This document shows positions 62,947-64,000 of a stretch of 64,000 nucleotides of DNA, one piece after another; position 1 is the first letter of the stretch, and each line of letters begins with the position of its first letter. The position numbers and the translations under genes are program-made. Under the pieces are notes generated by a model. The model had not been told where the DNA came from. It searched no databases and saw only the letters and a list, made by a program, of their open reading frames with translations. Origin of the DNA: CAZCQG01 sp964500775. GTDB taxonomy: Bacteria; Campylobacterota; Campylobacteria; Campylobacterales; CAZCQG01. The stretch is taken from the NCBI GenBank assembly GCA_964500775.1, contig CAZCQG010000001.1, positions 1 to 64,000 on the forward strand, in the 5' to 3' direction.

Positions 62947-64000
62947 CCGTCGTATCACCCTCTACGACCTCTTCTAGATAGCGTTTATGCACCCAGCCTT
63001 TCCCCATCTCGACCCAACTACTATTCTCCGACACGGCGCATAGTGCCGTCCCTTTCGCGAGCTGAAAAAGGACTCTTGCTTTGAGGCTCGGTATTGAGCG
63101 TACGTTCAATCTATCTACCGTTACGGTGTAGCATTTTGACGAAGGATTGATATTGGTGTCCTCAATGTCGCTCGTATCTATGCTCTTTACCTCCGTCGAA
63201 GAGCTTTCGGAGACTTGCTCAAACTCCGGAGCTTCCAAATAAAACGACGGTGTGCCTAGCGCTACGTCATCGTACTTCAAATAGAGCGATCTTTTCTCTT
63301 CGATCCTCTCTATAATAGGATAGTATTTCTCTTTGGTTTGTTTTGATATTTTCGTCATCGCGGCACTCGCCTCTTGGTAAGTATCAAATACACCATAAAG
63401 GATTTTTATCCATTCTCTGTTTTCACCGTATCTAAATATCAAAGATTCTTTAGTGATATTCTCATCTATCTGCAATCTGATCGCGTCATCCAAACTGCTC
63501 AATGTTACGAGGTTTATCGTAAACGCGTTATTGTCGGAATTGAGGAATCTCACCTTGAAATCCTCGTCGGTAAAATACGGCTTCGGAGGCTTCGGTGCCA
63601 TTTTGATTGTTTTGGTCTCGATTATCTCTTTTGGTCTTAGCTCATCAAACCCTTCTAGCGATTTTTTGTATAGCTCTTTCAAGGTCTTTAGCTGTACGAC
63701 TTTATATTCTTTACCTTCGACTTTTTGCATCCTCTCTAAGTTGACGTTTGCTATATCTTCCTCTTTGAAGATTCCGTAACCGATGGCGTTTTTGATCTTG
63801 AAGTCCTTAAAAATATCGACGACAAAAGTTTGCTTCGTGAGATTGTGCTCTCTTGCAAACCCAAACGCGTCATACATCGAATCAAAGTCGCTGATATAGA
63901 GGGTGTAATGACTATCAAGCCCATCGAGGAACTTGTCTTTAAAAGCGAGAATATCCTCTAGCGTGTCGGGCTTGACACCCTCTTTGTTGAATTTCTTTTG
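62918..64000 (-). CDS. SPOR-like and SH3-domain envelope protein (5' end outside window)
   Basis: At least 360 aa; the frame stays open to the window edge, reading back to FKDKFLDGLDSHYTLYISDF, so the ATG at 63877 is internal. The centre (FTINLVTLSSLDDAIRLQI, then YGENREWIKILYGVFDTYQEA) resembles a SPOR peptidoglycan-binding repeat. The C-terminus (VTVDRLNVRSIPSLKARVLF, GTALCAVSENSSWVEM) is a bacterial SH3 domain. A wall-associated function is likely. It overlaps the LapD-like gene by 29 bases, so they are coupled. Confidence 0.75.
   Translation of the reverse strand, partial: QKKFNKEGVKPDTLEDILAFKDKFLDGLDSHYTLYISDFDSMYDAFGFAREHNLTKQTFVVDIFKDFKIKNAIGYGIFKEEDIANVNLERMQKVEGKEYKVVQLKTLKELYKKSLEGFDELRPKEIIETKTIKMAPKPPKPYFTDEDFKVRFLNSDNNAFTINLVTLSSLDDAIRLQIDENITKESLIFRYGENREWIKILYGVFDTYQEASAAMTKISKQTKEKYYPIIERIEEKRSLYLKYDDVALGTPSFYLEAPEFEQVSESSSTEVKSIDTSDIEDTNINPSSKCYTVTVDRLNVRSIPSLKARVLFQLAKGTALCAVSENSSWVEMGKGWVHKRYLEEVVEGDTTDGQSSEVLD

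Overview
The window looks like a chromosome segment from a free-living, motile, chemolithotrophic member of the Campylobacterota (Sulfurimonas / Sulfuricurvum / Sulfurovum type). The evidence is a minus-strand cluster icd (monomeric) - mdh - fumC - sucC - sucD - oorDABC, which supplies the reversible or reductive TCA steps used by this phylum. Other support comes from the nth - CheX-like - fliN - fliO - tonB neighbourhood known from Helicobacter, a PseC-type flagellar sugar gene, and a cytochrome-bd-superfamily enzyme with an added c-type heme. Two 100-N scaffold gaps (46138-46237, 60698-60797) suggest a draft or metagenome assembly.

Region 1 (1-12,850) is a type I restriction locus, hsdS - orphan gene - fic - hsdR, whose hsdS has been split by a 7,090-bp IS1595-family transposon (314-7403). 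The element has 22-bp perfect terminal inverted repeats and an 8-bp target duplication; removing it restores the hsdS frame exactly. As cargo it carries a small wHTH-like gene, two DUF6471 genes separated by a perfect 44-bp palindrome, and a tightly coupled three-gene operon: an SPPY-type DNA methyltransferase, a HerA ATPase and a NurA-like nuclease with an internal four-Cys zinc ribbon. This is the best candidate for an undescribed system: a transposable methylase-HerA-NurA defence module sitting inside another restriction system.

Region 2 (13,014-18,106) is a 5-kb integrative element in a tRNA(CAT) gene, bounded by 45-bp direct repeats (attL 13014-13058, attR 18030-18074). It encodes a tyrosine integrase, a MazF/PemK-like toxin, a probable phage-type replication initiator, a small ssDNA-binding-like protein, an HTH/excisionase-like protein and an unknown 340-aa protein. 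12-bp tandem repeats near both ends look like integrase arm sites.

Region 3 (18,210-32,814) is core signalling and respiration: a ferredoxin; a chemotaxis operon cheY-cheW-STAS-cheA-cheR-(kinase lacking its His)-cheD-cheB; a hybrid kinase and response regulator; a two-subunit bd-type oxidase relative; and a divergent kinase/HTH pair. Region 4 (32,811-42,076) holds surface-sugar genes, a flagellin-like gene, accCB, dcd, an OmpR-type two-component pair facing an EF-hand protein gene, and a STAS protein. Region 5 (42,120-52,167) is the TCA cluster. Region 6 (52,348-64,000) holds mltG, an AsmA-like protein that overlaps it head to head, the nth/fliN/fliO/tonB group, Sel1 and hypothetical genes, and a LapD-like degenerate GGDEF/EAL receptor behind a SPOR/SH3-like protein cut by the window edge.
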